NCBI GenBank assembly: GCA_021796055.1
Contig: JAJYOS010000403.1
Coordinates: 1 to 6,395, forward strand
Reading direction: 5' to 3'
DNA from: Bacteroidota bacterium
GTDB lineage: Bacteria > Bacteroidota > Kryptoniia > Kryptoniales > JAKASW01
Length of the DNA stretch: 6,395 bases
Within the stretch, counting starts at the first letter, position 1; each line of letters starts with the position of its first letter. The notes under the pieces are model-generated. The model ran no database searches. It was not told where the DNA came from and saw only the letters and a list, made by a program, of their open reading frames with translations. The translations under genes and the position numbers were made by a program. Below, piece by piece: positions 5,755-6,395 of this stretch.

Positions 5755-5790
5755 GTCCAAAGACCCTCTTCGGAGAAGTGACTCCACGGA

Positions 5791-6395
5791 CTATTCTAGT
5801 GAATACTCGTATAGAACTCTATATTCCGAGCCCGAAGGCTTCAACGTACTTTCAAAAAGTGCAACGCTTTTGGGGAAGAACCGCTCAACGGATAATTTAC
5901 CCTGGCCTTTGAACTTCTGCAAGTCTGCGACGGCACGCGCTGAGCCTCGAAAGCCGGATCCGGCGTTTCCCCCGCCTTCCCTTTCACGCAGCCTCGCAAT
6001 GGTAATGTGAGGCTTGAACGCACGTGCTTCCGGAACGATCCCGAATTGAGAAGTGGCAATCATCAGAGCCTTTGCGAAAGAGGCCAACGACCCGTCGTCG
6101 CCGCAATCGAGCCATATTCCCCTTCTCACTTTCTCATTGGGAAAGTAATTCATGCCGACTATTTCAGTCGATGGAGATTTGGCGGGATAAATTCGAAGCT
6201 CTTGAACTGCACCCGCAAAAAGACGATCCACCTGCTCTTGCCGGAAATCGCCAATGAAATGGAGAGTGATGTGGAGTTTGTCCGTCCCTTCGAATCGCGC
6301 ATTCGGAACCAGGGGGCGAAGCATCTCCTGTAGTTCCACTATTTCTCGTTTGGTTGCCTCCGGGAGAGTTGCGCCGAAAAAAATCCTTATGAGTC
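5791..6395 (-). CDS. thpR: RNA 2',3'-cyclic phosphodiesterase (2H phosphoesterase, LigT family), 5' end off the window
   Basis: The reading frame is open from the stop TAG at 5793-5791 to the right edge of the window, giving 200 visible residues. Numbered from the edge, the catalytic motifs are HITL at 41-44 and HITI at 129-132, the two HxTx signatures of 2H phosphoesterases, which open 2',3'-cyclic phosphate on RNA ends. The frame before the internal GTG at 6339 reads RIFFGATLPEATKREI, exactly the expected N-terminal strand and helix of the family. The gene therefore begins upstream of that GTG; no ATG, GTG or TTG occurs before the edge, so the true start is probably just outside. A Gly/Ser-rich insertion (140-151) follows the second motif. 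ThpR sits next to recA, often with cinA, in several bacteria including Deinococcus. Its physiological substrate is uncertain. Confidence 0.9.
   Translation of the reverse strand, partial: LIRIFFGATLPEATKREIVELQEMLRPLVPNARFEGTDKLHITLHFIGDFRQEQVDRLFAGAVQELRIYPAKSPSTEIVGMNYFPNEKVRRGIWLDCGDDGSLASFAKALMIATSQFGIVPEARAFKPHITIARLREREGGGNAGSGFRGSARAVADLQKFKGQGKLSVERFFPKSVALFESTLKPSGSEYRVLYEYSLE

Noticed and set aside
5765..5780. CTTC-TCC-GAAG small inverted repeat upstream of recA, considered as a LexA-type operator
   Set aside because: The arms are only 4 bp with a 3-nt spacer and match no LexA box class I know.
5737..5787. GTG at 5787 as the recA start, adding 17 residues
   Set aside because: The extra residues are unlike RecA N-termini, and the ATG at 5736 has a strong ribosome binding site.

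Overview
The window carries seven recognisable genes in two minus-strand blocks, separated by one small plus-strand ribosomal gene. Nothing in it looks mobile or like an undescribed system. It is ordinary chromosomal DNA with some informative junctions. The organism is a bacterium of roughly balanced base composition. The four-cysteine L28, the thpR-recA-recX order and promoter elements resembling the Bacteroidota type (TTG, about 20 nt, TAnnTTT) suggest the Fibrobacterota-Chlorobiota-Bacteroidota (FCB) group, perhaps near Ignavibacteria or Chlorobi. That placement is a low-confidence inference.

Left block (1-2433, minus strand): a nucleotide-sugar operon read in the order rfbB/rmlB (dTDP-glucose 4,6-dehydratase), a WbpA/WecC-type UDP-N-acetylhexosamine 6-dehydrogenase, and the first 25 codons of a non-hydrolysing UDP-GlcNAc 2-epimerase (wecB) cut off by the window edge. 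Both junctions are 4-nt ATGA stop/start overlaps. The genes should feed precursors (a dTDP-4-keto-6-deoxyhexose and a UDP-N-acetylmannosaminuronate or related uronate) into a surface polysaccharide. A good sigma70-like promoter (TTGAAA, 17 nt, TATATT) lies upstream of the TTG start of rfbB.

Middle (2434-2934): a 262-bp divergent intergenic region, then rpmB (L28, zinc-ribbon form) on the plus strand. After it comes a perfect 8-bp hairpin in the 47-bp gap between the convergent rpmB and AI-2E transporter genes.

Right block (2935-6395, minus strand): thpR (RNA 2',3'-cyclic phosphodiesterase, its 5' end off the window), recA, recX and an AI-2E-family membrane protein, all codirectional. The thpR-recA gap is 54 bp and the recA-recX gap is 23 bp. 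recX and the transporter overlap by 17 nt, with a strong Shine-Dalgarno (SD) sequence for the transporter inside recX. RecA performs homologous recombination and RecX modulates its filament; the ligT/thpR-recA linkage is known from other bacteria. No recognisable LexA operator lies in the thpR-recA gap, so any main regulated promoter is probably upstream of the window.
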